Below, piece by piece: positions 19,552-28,139 of a stretch of 64,000 bases of DNA. The notes under the pieces were generated by a model that ran no database searches, was not told the DNA's origin, and saw nothing but the letters and a program-made list of their open reading frames with translations. Origin of the DNA: Streptococcus suis (lineage in GTDB: Bacteria > Bacillota > Bacilli > Lactobacillales > Streptococcaceae); NCBI GenBank assembly GCA_029593465.1, contig JAKTNK010000003.1, forward strand, positions 1-64,000, given 5' to 3'. The translations under genes were made by a program, and so were the position numbers. Numbering within the stretch: the stretch's first letter is position 1; the number at the start of each line of letters is the position of its first letter.

Positions 19552-20814
19552 CTAGCGTTTATCAAGCTTACGATCAAGCACATCAATGAGCTCTTGACGA
19601 ACTTGCTTGCTTGGAATTTCGGTGATGACAGCGCCTAAAAAACCACGAATCACCAATCTTTCAGCTGTTTGCTGATCAATCCCTCGGCTCATCAGATAGT
19701 ACATGTCCTCTGGGTCCACCTGACCGATAGAAGCGGCATGGCCTGCTGTCACTTCATTTTCATCAATCAACAAAATAGGATTGGCATCTGAGCGAGCCTT
19801 ATCTGATAGCATGAGAACACGGCTTTCTTGCTGGGCATCTGCTCCCTTGGCACCTTTAACGATGTGACCAATGCCATTAAATGTTAGGGTGCCACGCTCT
19901 AAAATCACACCATGTTGTAAGATATGACCAACCGAGTGTCTGCCGTAGTTGGTCACACGAGTATCAATACCTTGAATCTGGCGGCCAGATGAAGCGGCAA
20001 CAACCTTAAGATCAGCATGGCTACCATCACCGATAAGGTCGGAATCAAAATCACTAATCACATGACCTTCATTCATCACACCCATGGCCCAATCGACTGA
20101 GCTATCTCGGTCGTGTTTCACTCGACGGCTAATGTAGGCAGTCACATGCTCACCCAGACGGTCGATAGCAGAGTAAGACACACGGCTACCAGCACCGGCA
20201 ATGATTTCCACAGAGATATTAGCGCTGGTTTTTTCAGACTGCTTACCGATACTTTCGAAGCGTTCAATGTAGCTAAATTTAGTATTTTTTCCTGCGATAA
20301 TCAACACATGCTTATTAAAAGGTACGGCACTATCGCTGTCTTGTAGGTAAATGCCTTCTAAAGGCTGCTCGATTTCCATATTATCGGGAACATAAAGGAC
20401 AGCCGCACTATTAAAATAAGCATAGTTATAAGCGGCCAATTTGTCCGTATCATAGGCCAAGGCCGAACCAAAATGCCTTTCGACCAGCTCAGGAATGTCC
20501 TCCAAGGCCGACTGCAAATCCGTAAAGACTAATCCTTGTTGAATCAAATTTGCCGGAAGTTGTTCGAGAAGCGTTTGCGTCCCAACTTGAACCAGCTTAG
20601 GATTATCACCCAAGGCCATGAAATCTGGAACATTAGCTGTGACATCATTTTCTGATATAGTCCCGTCTCCCAAGTTCCATCGATGGAACTTCACACGCTC
20701 GATATTGGGCAAGGGGAGGGTTTCTATCTTATCAAAGGCAGCTAATCGACGCTCTTGTAACCAAGTAGGCTCTGCCTTTGCTTGTGAGAAAGCTAAAATA
20801 GTTTCTGTCATCAT
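19552..20814 (-). CDS. sufD: Fe-S cluster assembly protein SufD
   Basis: SufD pairs with SufB and SufC in the scaffold complex. The 420-residue protein has the C-terminal SufB/D domain with the late motif YYLMSRGIDQQTAERLVIRGF, and the variable N-terminal part typical of SufD. Its ATG follows the stop of the inserted acetyltransferase gene by three bases. The nearest ribosome site (AAAAAGGA) lies inside the end of that gene, so sufD translation now depends on, or is coupled to, the inserted gene. Confidence 0.93.
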   Translation of the reverse strand: MMTETILAFSQAKAEPTWLQERRLAAFDKIETLPLPNIERVKFHRWNLGDGTISENDVTANVPDFMALGDNPKLVQVGTQTLLEQLPANLIQQGLVFTDLQSALEDIPELVERHFGSALAYDTDKLAAYNYAYFNSAAVLYVPDNMEIEQPLEGIYLQDSDSAVPFNKHVLIIAGKNTKFSYIERFESIGKQSEKTSANISVEIIAGAGSRVSYSAIDRLGEHVTAYISRRVKHDRDSSVDWAMGVMNEGHVISDFDSDLIGDGSHADLKVVAASSGRQIQGIDTRVTNYGRHSVGHILQHGVILERGTLTFNGIGHIVKGAKGADAQQESRVLMLSDKARSDANPILLIDENEVTAGHAASIGQVDPEDMYYLMSRGIDQQTAERLVIRGFLGAVITEIPSKQVRQELIDVLDRKLDKR

Positions 20815-20817
20815 TAA

Positions 20818-21333
20818 TTATTTATCCTTTTTCAAATATTCTGCAAGGCTAATAGTGTACTGCTCCTCCTGTGACGTTTCCCCTGTGAGAACAAAGCCTT
20901 GCTTTTGCCAAAACTGTTTGGCAGGAAGATTGGTTGTCACATATCCCAATCTAATCGCGTCAAATCGTTGGGTAATATTTTCCAACAATTCGACGATTAG
21001 CTGACTGCCAATCCCCCTACCTTGATAAGCTTTATCTAAAATAAAGAGGCCAATAAAAGCTTTCTCTTCGCTAGGATAGCCCTCAACCAAATCGAGTACA
21101 GCAATAAGTATGTCATTATCAAAATAACCCACAAAATGTTTGTCAGATACCCTCTTACCGTAAGGTAACTTGGCCATATCAGACAAGACCGAGGCTTCCG
21201 TAGGAATAGGAGGGCAATGTTCAAAAAAGGTGGGGTTGGTCTTATAGAGTTTCAAAATTGCTGGGACATCTCCATCGGTCAAAGGGCGTACAAAAAACCT
21301 TTCGGAAAAGTCATGACTTTTGAGCATCACCAT
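20818..21333 (-). CDS. GNAT-family N-acetyltransferase within the suf operon
   Basis: A 171-residue GCN5-related acetyltransferase. The acetyl-CoA pocket motif appears as GRGIGSQLIVELLENI near residues 117-132, preceded by the beta strand AFIGLFILDKAYQ. The substrate is unknown. It sits between sufC and sufD, 12 bases after sufC and 3 before sufD, in the same direction and without a promoter or terminator of its own, so it must be co-transcribed. Streptococcal suf operons usually run sufC-sufD directly. A link to Fe-S biogenesis is only inference; it may be a passenger. Confidence 0.9.
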   Translation of the reverse strand: MVMLKSHDFSERFFVRPLTDGDVPAILKLYKTNPTFFEHCPPIPTEASVLSDMAKLPYGKRVSDKHFVGYFDNDILIAVLDLVEGYPSEEKAFIGLFILDKAYQGRGIGSQLIVELLENITQRFDAIRLGYVTTNLPAKQFWQKQGFVLTGETSQEEQYTISLAEYLKKDK

Positions 21334-21345
21334 TGAGATAACCTT

Positions 21346-22116
21346 TTACACGTCTTCTGAATAGTCGTAACCAAGCTCTTCGGCAATTTTAGCATAACCT
21401 TCTTTCTCAAGGCGCACTGCTAACTCTGGACCACCTGAGAGTACCACGCGACCATCCATCATCACATGCACCACATCTGGTGTGATGTAGTTAAGGAGGC
21501 GTTGGTAATGGGTGATAATCATGGCACCAAAGCCTTCACCACGCATTTCGTTAACGCCTTTTGAGACGACTTTTAGGGCGTCAATATCTAGACCTGAATC
21601 AATCTCATCAAGAAGGGCAAACTTAGGTTCAAGCATGAGCAATTGTAAAATTTCATTGCGCTTTTTCTCCCCACCTGAGAAACCTTCATTGAGGTAACGC
21701 TCTGCCATTTCTTCTTTCATGCCAAGAAGTTCCATCTTTTGATCCAACTTAGTGATAAAATCTCGGACAGAGATTTTGTCCTCATCTTCTTTACCAGCGT
21801 TCATGGCTGCACGAATAAACTCGGCATTGGTAATACCTGGAATTTCAGATGGATACTGCATCGCCAAAAATAATCCCAGCTGGGCACGTTCATCCACTTC
21901 AAGCTCCAAAATATTTTGACCATCAAAGAGGATTTCACCCTCGGTGACTTCATAATTGGGATTCCCCATAATCGCAGCGGAAAGGGTTGATTTGCCGGTT
22001 CCATTTGGCCCCATAATCGCAGCGATTTCACCTGTTTTCAAGGTCAAATCCAGACCTTTTAAAATTTCTTTGTCGTCAATTGACACGTGAAGGTTTTTGA
22101 TTTCAAGTACAGACAT
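21346..22116 (-). CDS. sufC: Fe-S cluster assembly ATPase SufC
   Basis: ABC-type ATPase of the SufBCD scaffold; cytoplasmic and not a transporter. The 256-residue protein has Walker A GPNGTGKS near residue 36, a SufC-type signature FSGGEKKRNEI, and Walker B FALLDEIDSGLD. It is the first gene of the operon, preceded by AAAGGAG and by a promoter about 70 bases upstream. Confidence 0.95.
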   Translation of the reverse strand: MSVLEIKNLHVSIDDKEILKGLDLTLKTGEIAAIMGPNGTGKSTLSAAIMGNPNYEVTEGEILFDGQNILELEVDERAQLGLFLAMQYPSEIPGITNAEFIRAAMNAGKEDEDKISVRDFITKLDQKMELLGMKEEMAERYLNEGFSGGEKKRNEILQLLMLEPKFALLDEIDSGLDIDALKVVSKGVNEMRGEGFGAMIITHYQRLLNYITPDVVHVMMDGRVVLSGGPELAVRLEKEGYAKIAEELGYDYSEDV

Positions 22117-22184
22117 GTTGACTCCTTTGTTATGATGTTAGCCTTCTCATCATGAGTTGCTAAGTAATTTATTCAATCCATCTT

Positions 22185-22193
22185 ATTGTACCA
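22185..22193 (-). promoter_or_regulatory. suf operon promoter, extended -10
   Basis: On the minus strand TGGTACAAT is followed by a leader of about 62 bases to the sufC ATG. It overlaps the T run of the upstream terminator. Confidence 0.55.
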
Positions 22194-22214
22194 AAAAAGC
22201 CCTTAGAGGGCTTT
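22193..22214 (-). terminator. terminator of the mecA-tagO operon
   Basis: AAAGCCCT (22196-22203) pairs with AGGGCTTT (22207-22214) around three bases. On the minus strand it ends in TTTTTT. Confidence 0.88.
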
Positions 22215-22222
22215 CTTCCGGT

Positions 22223-23380
22223 TTATTTTTTCTGGTTCTGCCATTTTTGCAATCTCGCTTGTCGGTAGGACTTATTCCCGATAAACTTTAAGGTATTAAA
22301 AAGTGGTGTGCGATGTTCTCCCCAAATTTCTAAACCTTCAATCAAGACTTCCAAGGCAAAGAGCAGCCCTGCGATTAGCAAGACCCCACCTAGACGACTT
22401 GAAATATTAAGCAGCAGAGCGATGAGTGAAAAGACGATGGCAATGCCATAAACCACCAGAACAGCCCCTTTATGGCTAAATCCCATGGCTAAGAGTCTAT
22501 GATGCAAATGCATTTTATCAGCCTCAGAAATTTTTCGCCCAGATAACTTACGACGAACGATAGCCACCGCAGTATCCACGATAGGCACTCCCAAAATAAG
22601 AACTGGCGTCACAACCGCTACAGCAGTGGAATTTTTCAAACCTTGCAAGGATAGTACCCCTATCATAAAACCGATAAAGAGGGCACCGGTATCTCCTCCA
22701 TAGATAATCGCCGGATGGTAATTATAGGGAAAAAATCCCAAGATAGCAACCAGTAACAAAAAAATAGTCATGGTCAAAAACAAATCCACTTGCGGTAGAA
22801 AGAAATAAGAGACTATTCCCATCGTCCCTAAAGAAATCATCGAGACCCCTGCCACCAAGCCGTCTAAACCATCGATGAGGTTGATGGCATTGGTAATGGA
22901 CACGATCCAGATGACCGTTAGTAGACAGGTCACTACAGGATCAAAGGTGATCATGGGCCCACCAAAAGGAATCTTAAAACTATCAAAATGAAAGTCTGTA
23001 AACCCCCACACAATAAGAGCACCACTGACAATTCCTAACATCTTCAACTTAGCTGACAGTTCAAAGATATCATCAAGATAACCGGTCGCCGTGACCAAAG
23101 TTGCCCCAACAAGAACAGGCAAAATATAATCAAAATAGGATAGCTTGGTTGATGCCTCGGTTAGAACCTTTGGAAAAACCAATAAAGCAACCGTCAAAAA
23201 GGATAGAAAAACAGCTAAACCACCAGCACTCGGCATAGGTACCTTGTTAATCCGACGGGCATTGGGCTGATCAACAGCCCCAACCCTAAAAGATAACAAG
23301 CGTACAAGAGGCGTTAGTATCAGCGATAAGAGAAAGGTTCCTATCAGGGCTAACACAAACAGCAAGGTAAATGGTAACAT
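22223..23380 (-). CDS. tagO: undecaprenyl-phosphate GlcNAc-1-phosphate transferase (TagO/WecA/GacO type)
   Basis: Polytopic membrane enzyme that transfers GlcNAc-1-phosphate to undecaprenyl phosphate, starting cell-wall polysaccharide or teichoic acid synthesis. The 385 residues form about 10-11 membrane spans. Signature loops are DQPNARRINKVPMPSAGG near the N-terminus, NAINLIDGLDGLVAG in the middle (catalytic Asp), and HLHHRLLAMGFSHK, the histidine motif that separates WecA/TagO from MraY. Its ATG directly follows the mecA TAG stop, so the two form an operon. In group A streptococci the homologue (GacO) starts the group carbohydrate; that role here is inferred. Confidence 0.92.
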   Translation of the reverse strand: MLPFTLLFVLALIGTFLLSLILTPLVRLLSFRVGAVDQPNARRINKVPMPSAGGLAVFLSFLTVALLVFPKVLTEASTKLSYFDYILPVLVGATLVTATGYLDDIFELSAKLKMLGIVSGALIVWGFTDFHFDSFKIPFGGPMITFDPVVTCLLTVIWIVSITNAINLIDGLDGLVAGVSMISLGTMGIVSYFFLPQVDLFLTMTIFLLLVAILGFFPYNYHPAIIYGGDTGALFIGFMIGVLSLQGLKNSTAVAVVTPVLILGVPIVDTAVAIVRRKLSGRKISEADKMHLHHRLLAMGFSHKGAVLVVYGIAIVFSLIALLLNISSRLGGVLLIAGLLFALEVLIEGLEIWGEHRTPLFNTLKFIGNKSYRQARLQKWQNQKK

Positions 23381-24142
23381 CTAGCTCACCCTTACACCCT
23401 CTAAATCCGCTATAGCAGTTCCCTCAATGAGACGAATCCCATGTTCTTGAAGATAGGCTCGGGTTTTAGAAGCATCACGTCCATATTCTAACAGGCGTGC
23501 ATGAACCATATCAGCATAGTAAGAGGGTTTATTCTCTAAGCCAACCAAGATGGTCATGTAATACTCGCCGCTAAACTTATAGAGTTCGGAAGCCTCGGTC
23601 TCAAAATCCACAGCCTTGGAAAAGATAATGGCTTCTGTTAGGGTTGGAAAATGCAGCACATAGTGCGTGTAATCCACTTGCTCAGGCTCTTCAGAGCTGG
23701 TTTCTTCTGTGGCAGCACCAGCATTTGATAAGGTGTCCACCATGGCAGACTCAACCATTTCTTCCACTTGTTTGAGCTTTTCGTGAGCCTGGGTATCCCC
23801 TTTTTCGAGCATTGATTTTTCGAGATTTTTGAAAAATTCCTCCGGCGACATTTGCGAAACATCCCCTAAGTTGGCCAAGTCTTCAAAATTGAGATCTTTA
23901 TCAATTTCAGACTTGGTAACAAAGACGTCTAAGCGATCTTTCTTTGGCGTCACACGAAAGCTTAGCATGCCACTATCTTTAAAATTGTCTGGCAAATCTA
24001 ACTCATCCATAACGGTGTAGAAAAATTCTTCGGTCTTTTCTTGCGGAATCAAGAAATCCTTGAGCTCCATACCCCTTTCTTCTAAATCTTCCATGCTAAT
24101 CGTAATTTTTAGCGTTGTTTCGCTAATTTGTTTCATTTCCAT
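23381..24142 (-). CDS. mecA: adaptor protein MecA
   Basis: Adaptor that delivers substrates such as the competence factor ComX/ComK to ClpC-ClpP for degradation. At 253 residues it is full length, with the N-terminal [16 protein letters not shown] target-binding domain, an acidic linker (about residues 115-150) and the C-terminal ClpC-binding domain from about residue 155. GAGGTG lies upstream of the ATG. A promoter lies about 33 bases upstream of the start. Confidence 0.95.
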   Translation of the reverse strand: MEMKQISETTLKITISMEDLEERGMELKDFLIPQEKTEEFFYTVMDELDLPDNFKDSGMLSFRVTPKKDRLDVFVTKSEIDKDLNFEDLANLGDVSQMSPEEFFKNLEKSMLEKGDTQAHEKLKQVEEMVESAMVDTLSNAGAATEETSSEEPEQVDYTHYVLHFPTLTEAIIFSKAVDFETEASELYKFSGEYYMTILVGLENKPSYYADMVHARLLEYGRDASKTRAYLQEHGIRLIEGTAIADLEGVRVS

Positions 24143-24174
24143 TTGATAGACACCTCATACGTGTATTAGTTTTC

Positions 24175-24180
24175 ATTATA
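24175..24180 (-). promoter_or_regulatory. mecA promoter -10
   Basis: On the minus strand TATAAT occurs 32 bases before the mecA start. Confidence 0.6.
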
Positions 24181-24224
24181 CTAGAATTAGGGGGCTTTTT
24201 CAATGTTCGACCGTTTTAGTCGTT

Positions 24225-24719
24225 TTAGAGAAAGAGTAACATACCCCATAAGACTCCTAAAACATAGCCGACGAGAACGTCTTTGGGATAATGCACGCCT
24301 CCTATTACCCTACAAAGTGCCAAACCCAATGTCACTATGAATAAGAAAATCCCTATCCAGAAAAATTGTGAGAGGAAACACATGCTAATCAGACTAGCTG
24401 AAAAGACATGACGACTTGGAAAAGAGTCACCACTACCGTCACGCTTCATCACGGGCTTTATTTGCCATGTTTGGTAGGGCCTTGGTTGATTGAGGTGTTT
24501 GCGAAAGAGTGTCAAAAGGGCAAATCCTATAGCTGGAACGATAAAGGTAGTCAATAAATCCTCGCGATGATAGCTGTAAAGGTAGACTAACAATAAGGGA
24601 TAGAGTAAATACATGAGTTTGGTCACCAACCAATTGTAGCTTAAAATGACGAGTACCAATCTCGGGTATTCCCCTAAAAACCTTAGTATTTTCCCATAAA
24701 AGACATCATAATGCTTCAT
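24225..24719 (-). CDS. PAP2-family phosphatase
   Basis: Membrane phosphatase of the PAP2 superfamily, probably acting on undecaprenyl pyrophosphate or a related lipid phosphate. The three PAP2 motifs are visible: KHLNQPRPYQ (about residues 74-83), FPSRHVFSAS (about 99-108) and RVIGGVHYPKDVLVG (about 137-151) with the catalytic His and Asp. The 164 residues hold about five membrane spans. Its ATG abuts the TAG stop of the preceding DUF1697 gene. The lipid-carrier genes next to it (tagO) make a role in carrier recycling plausible. Confidence 0.85.
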   Translation of the reverse strand: MKHYDVFYGKILRFLGEYPRLVLVILSYNWLVTKLMYLLYPLLLVYLYSYHREDLLTTFIVPAIGFALLTLFRKHLNQPRPYQTWQIKPVMKRDGSGDSFPSRHVFSASLISMCFLSQFFWIGIFLFIVTLGLALCRVIGGVHYPKDVLVGYVLGVLWGMLLFL

Positions 24720-25277
24720 CTAGGTACCAAATCTTTCTAAGTAATCACGTGCCAAACCCACTAACTTGAAGAAAGTGTTCCCATTTCGCACTGTGGTCAT
24801 CGCGTAAACATCCGCTTTTGCGGCTAATTTGCTATAACTCGTTCTTGAAAAATCCTTCTTAGCACATGTCCAAAAAATCACCTGTTCAGCTGTAACTAAC
24901 TGCTCTAACTCATCTCTAATGGCTGGCATACGCTGAATGACGTCTTTTGATGTCCAAGGCGCAATAGTAAAAATAGCATTATACTTGTTATCTGGAGATT
25001 GATTAAACCAATCTGGAACTTGTTCTGCTAGGACAAGTAATCTCTCTGCTGATAAAATCTGACAAGCTATGCTTAAGCCAAACTGTTCTTTTAGTAATGT
25101 TTGACAAAAATCTTGAAGATTGTCTCTAGAACTTCTAAAAATAACATTGCCAGAGTTGATATAAGTTTTTACATCCTGACAACCTGCTTGTTCTAGCGCT
25201 TTTTTCAATTCTGCCATAGGTAACCGATTTTTCCCACCAACATTGATAGCTCTTAGCAAGCAAATATAGGTTTTCAT
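24720..25277 (-). CDS. DUF1697 family protein
   Basis: A 185-residue cytoplasmic protein starting MKTYICLLRAINVGGKNRLPMAELKKALE, the recognisable opening of DUF1697, with the family segment TYINSGNVIFRS next. No function is established for the family. It lies head to tail with the PAP2 gene without a gap. CAGGAAT precedes its ATG, and an extended -10 lies about 36 bases upstream. Confidence 0.88.
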   Translation of the reverse strand: MKTYICLLRAINVGGKNRLPMAELKKALEQAGCQDVKTYINSGNVIFRSSRDNLQDFCQTLLKEQFGLSIACQILSAERLLVLAEQVPDWFNQSPDNKYNAIFTIAPWTSKDVIQRMPAIRDELEQLVTAEQVIFWTCAKKDFSRTSYSKLAAKADVYAMTTVRNGNTFFKLVGLARDYLERFGT

Positions 25278-25309
25278 AAGATTCCTGTTTTCTTTTTTTA
25301 TTTTTTTCT

Positions 25310-25318
25310 ATTTTACCA
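25310..25318 (-). promoter_or_regulatory. promoter of the DUF1697-PAP2 pair
   Basis: On the minus strand TGGTAAAAT, an extended -10, lies 32 bases before the DUF1697 start. Confidence 0.45.
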
Positions 25319-25345
25319 TATGAGCTAGCTGCTTTCACTTCCCTC

Positions 25346-25375
25346 AAAAAATCACCCAGTCAAACTAGGTGATTT
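25346..25375 (-). terminator. terminator downstream of the small ORF and DUF2200
   Basis: A 12-bp stem (25349-25360 with 25364-25375, one mismatch or wobble) around three bases. On the minus strand it is followed by TTTTTTG. It starts two bases after the stop of the 58-codon ORF. Confidence 0.85.
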
Positions 25376-25376
25376 C

Positions 25377-25553
25377 TCATTGATAGTGACTTAACTCTTT
25401 TTTCAAAGGAAAGCAATAAAGATTCCAACAAAACCCTTGATAAGCCCTATCATTTCCATTAACAGTGACCTTTGACATCTTAAAACAATCAGGTCTATCA
25501 TGCCAGCAAAACTGACGAGACTGAACAAAACTATTGTAGCTATTAAAAGTCAT
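25377..25553 (-). CDS. small ORF, 58 residues, Cys/aromatic-rich, unknown
   Basis: An open frame from ATG 25553 to a TGA placed right at the terminator. It reads MTFNSYNSFVQSRQFCWHDR, then PDCFKMSKVTVNGNDRAYQG and FCWNLYCFPLKKELSHYQ, with four cysteines and many aromatic residues. The ATG overlaps the stop of an even shorter 15-codon frame (25550-25597, MIVIDYTDGRTAPNK) as ATGA. Its position between DUF2200 and the terminator makes it part of that transcript. It could be a real small protein, or the tail of a longer gene lost by frameshift. I do not recognise a family. Confidence 0.4.
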   Translation of the reverse strand: MTFNSYNSFVQSRQFCWHDRPDCFKMSKVTVNGNDRAYQGFCWNLYCFPLKKELSHYQ

Positions 25554-25606
25554 TTGTTAGGGGCGGTTCGCCCATCGGTATAGTCAATAACAATCATGAC
25601 AACCTA

Positions 25607-25960
25607 CTACTCATAGTTATCAAATACTTGCTGAGGTGTTTTCCCCTTAGCAATCCAATCCACTAACTTATCCAAACGCCTGATTTCCTGCATGAGAGGG
25701 TCTTCTAAGGCTTCAATTTGAACACCACAGATTTTACCCGTGATATTGATCCGACTGGGATTGTAGTTGGGGGCTTTTCTGAAAAAATCACCATAAGTCA
25801 AGTCAGTGTCATGTAAATCAGCAATTGCTGCTGGTGTATAACCTGTTAACCAGGCAGTTACCCGGTCCACATCAGCTCTTGTCTGCCCTTTTCGCTCAGC
25901 TTTTGCTACCAAGGCAGCGTAAACGCTACTAAAGCTCATATTGTAAAGTCGATGAGACAT
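25607..25960 (-). CDS. DUF2200 family protein
   Basis: A 117-residue protein that matches the DUF2200 layout: YNMSFSSVYAALVAKAERKG, a WLTGY segment, then APNYNPSRINITGKICGV and LEDPLMQEIRRLDKLVDWIAKGK. The function of the family is not established. It begins nine bases after the stop of the flavin disulfide reductase gene, so the two are co-transcribed. Confidence 0.88.
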   Translation of the reverse strand: MSHRLYNMSFSSVYAALVAKAERKGQTRADVDRVTAWLTGYTPAAIADLHDTDLTYGDFFRKAPNYNPSRINITGKICGVQIEALEDPLMQEIRRLDKLVDWIAKGKTPQQVFDNYE

Positions 25961-25969
25961 ACCTTTCTC

Positions 25970-27289
25970 CTAAATATTAAAAACATCATTCAAGTTTTCA
26001 GCCATGGTTGGGTGGGTGAAAACTTGATTTTTAAGGTAGGTATAAGGCACCTTATTATCCATAGCCAATTTGATCAAGTTGATGATTTCTTCAGCATTAG
26101 CACCAAAAAGGGTGGCGCCTAGGATTTCCTTGGTCTCTGTATTGACAAGCACCTTGTAGAGCCCGCGTAGATCATTATTGACATGACCGCGAGGCATATT
26201 GGCGACAGGCAAGACATTAGCCTTGTAAGGAAGTCCTTTTTCTTTTGTCTGGGCTTCTGTTAAACCAACTTGTGCTAAGGAAGGGTTAATGAAAAGGGTT
26301 GTTGGGACATTGATACGGTCGCTACGCTTGTAGTCACCGTTTCCAGTCAATTTGTCAAAGACAATTCGGAAATCATCAAGGGAGGTATAGGTAAACTGGA
26401 GACCACCGTTAACATCACCAACCGCATAAACGCCTGGAACACTTGATTCCAAGTAGTCATCAACCTCAATGGCACCGCGATCTGTGACCTTAATATCGGT
26501 GTTCTCTAACCCTAAATCGTCAGTTGCCGGTTTACGGCCAAGTGCATAAAGCACAGCATCGTAACTATCTTCTCGACCATTTACTGTGACAAGAACTGCT
26601 TCACCGTCATTTTTCAATGACTCTACGGAAGCATCTAGTTGGAAGGAAATACCATCTTCTTCCATATACTCTTGTGCTAGTTTAGCAACTTCTGGTTCAT
26701 AGCGTCCCAAAAGCTTAGGAGAATTGTCATAAACTGTTACCTGACTACCCAAATTCGCATATAGGCTAGCAAATTCAAGACCAATATTGCCACCTCCAAT
26801 AATCGCTAAACGACCAGGCACTTTATCCAAGGATTGAATACCAGTACTATCAAAGACATGGTTACTTTCCAAAAGCCCTGGGATAGGGAAGTTATTCGAG
26901 ACAGCGCCTGTATTAATAACAATAGTTTCTGCTGTCAAACTCTCCTTATCTTCTCCCATACTGATTTCAATGGTTTTATTGTCCGTAAAGCGGGCACGCG
27001 CATTGTAAAGGTCTGCACCTGAGCTGAGCAAGGTTTGTTCATTTTTATGGTTAAGGCGTGTCACGACTGCTTCTTTCAACGCCATAGCATCTTGGAAAGA
27101 GAGCCCTTCTTCTGCTGCATGAATGAGCGTTTTTGTAGGGATACAAGCGATATTAATGCAGGTTCCGCCATACATTTTGGCATCTTCTTCAATCAGCGCC
27201 ACTTTTTTACCCAAATTAGCCATTTTAGCTGCCAATGTTTTTCCGGCTTTGCCAAAGCCAATTACAATCAAATCATAAGTTAACATCAT
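25970..27289 (-). CDS. FAD-dependent pyridine nucleotide-disulfide reductase, RclA/Har-like
   Basis: A 439-residue flavoprotein of the glutathione-reductase family. It has an N-terminal FAD motif (VIGFGKAGKTLAAKMA), a redox-active pair in GGTCINIACIPTK (Cys43 and Cys48 from the first Met), an NAD(P)H motif (IIGGGNIGLEFASLYANLG) and a C-terminal dimerisation domain (QVFTHPTMAENLNDVF). The conserved Gly before the second Cys is Ala here. In streptococci the closest described homologue is Har, a hypothiocyanous acid reductase that protects against host peroxidase products; E. coli RclA answers reactive chlorine. The role here is inferred from that similarity. It leads an operon with DUF2200. Confidence 0.85.
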   Translation of the reverse strand: MMLTYDLIVIGFGKAGKTLAAKMANLGKKVALIEEDAKMYGGTCINIACIPTKTLIHAAEEGLSFQDAMALKEAVVTRLNHKNEQTLLSSGADLYNARARFTDNKTIEISMGEDKESLTAETIVINTGAVSNNFPIPGLLESNHVFDSTGIQSLDKVPGRLAIIGGGNIGLEFASLYANLGSQVTVYDNSPKLLGRYEPEVAKLAQEYMEEDGISFQLDASVESLKNDGEAVLVTVNGREDSYDAVLYALGRKPATDDLGLENTDIKVTDRGAIEVDDYLESSVPGVYAVGDVNGGLQFTYTSLDDFRIVFDKLTGNGDYKRSDRINVPTTLFINPSLAQVGLTEAQTKEKGLPYKANVLPVANMPRGHVNNDLRGLYKVLVNTETKEILGATLFGANAEEIINLIKLAMDNKVPYTYLKNQVFTHPTMAENLNDVFNI

Positions 27290-27481
27290 ATTGTCCTTAC
27301 TTTGTCTTTATAAGACTAGCATAGCACTTTTACCAAGCAGTGTCAGAAATTGGCTACGACAAGTCAATAGCATTTTTCATACAAACACCTTAGTTGACAA
27401 TCTATCTCATTTTTAACTTGCTCGTAATAAGATACAACTCTGAAATATCATCTTGTTTGCTAAAAGAAAATAGAAGCCCCC

Positions 27482-27996
27482 GTGAAAACAACCCAACAAC
27501 TCCTCGATAAAGCTTATCAACTCTTGATTGAAGACGATGTTACCATCAAAGACGTTGCTGACTTAGTACTACGCTAAAAAAACACCCTATATGCCTCATT
27601 TAAGTAAGGGAAGAAGCCGTTGAGATTGTGCTCGCTATCTTACGCAAATTTGAGGTTCAAAACGCTATTATGACTAGTGTTGAGCTAGATAGACTCGCTG
27701 AAGAAAATCGACTATCTCAACTACTCAATGTTATTTTAACGAGGGATGAAGAGCTTTATGGAATTGACAAAATTTTAGGTCTAGCCGTTGTTAACTTATA
27801 CGGCTTTATCGGATTAACTAACTACGGATATCTGGACAAGGTCAAGTCTGGTGTTATCAAAAAAATGGATAGCAAACTCGACAAACAGTGTCACACTTTT
27901 TTAGATGACATTGTCAGTGCTATCGCAGCAGCCGCTACTAGCCTTATTGCCCACAATGAACCTGATAAAGACAAACTGACTCAGGAAAAGAATTGA
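27482..27996 (+). pseudogene. YutG/PgpA-like phosphatidylglycerophosphatase pseudogene
   Basis: The pieces of one gene lie in different frames. A GTG at 27482 opens a good N-terminus (VKTTQQLLDKAYQLLIEDDV) that stops at a TAA after about 32 codons. A PYMPHLS segment follows in another frame. Then EEAVEIVLAILRKFEVQNAI runs in frame to 27996 with the family motifs RDEELYGIDKILGL, GFIGLTNYGYLDK and FLDDIVSAIAAAATSLIAHN. At least two frame lesions separate the parts. The intact family is about 165 residues and removes phosphate from phosphatidylglycerol phosphate. The 122-codon C-terminal frame beginning at GTG 27628 is open but lacks the N-terminal third. Confidence 0.85.
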
Positions 27997-28008
27997 AAAA
28001 CAACTATC

Positions 28009-28041
28009 GCCTGACATTTCAAGTGAGGCAATTTTTCTTTT
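28009..28041 (+). terminator. terminator after the YutG-like pseudogene
   Basis: GCCTGAC (28009-28015) pairs with GTGAGGC (28023-28029) with one mismatch and is followed by AATTTTTCTTTT. Confidence 0.7.
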
Positions 28042-28053
28042 GTCAAAAACAAA

Positions 28054-28081
28054 TAGACAGGAAATCGTTTTTTGGTATAAT
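28054..28081 (+). promoter_or_regulatory. promoter-like sequence before the DUF1846 remnant
   Basis: TAGACA (28054-28059) and TATAAT (28076-28081) are 16 bases apart, and TGG precedes the -10, giving a strong predicted promoter. The gene it served appears to be the decayed one that follows. Confidence 0.6.
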
Positions 28082-28139
28082 AGCCCTTAAATAAGAAAAG
28101 ACTAAATTGCTCATAAGCGATATCAATATCACTCCATTT

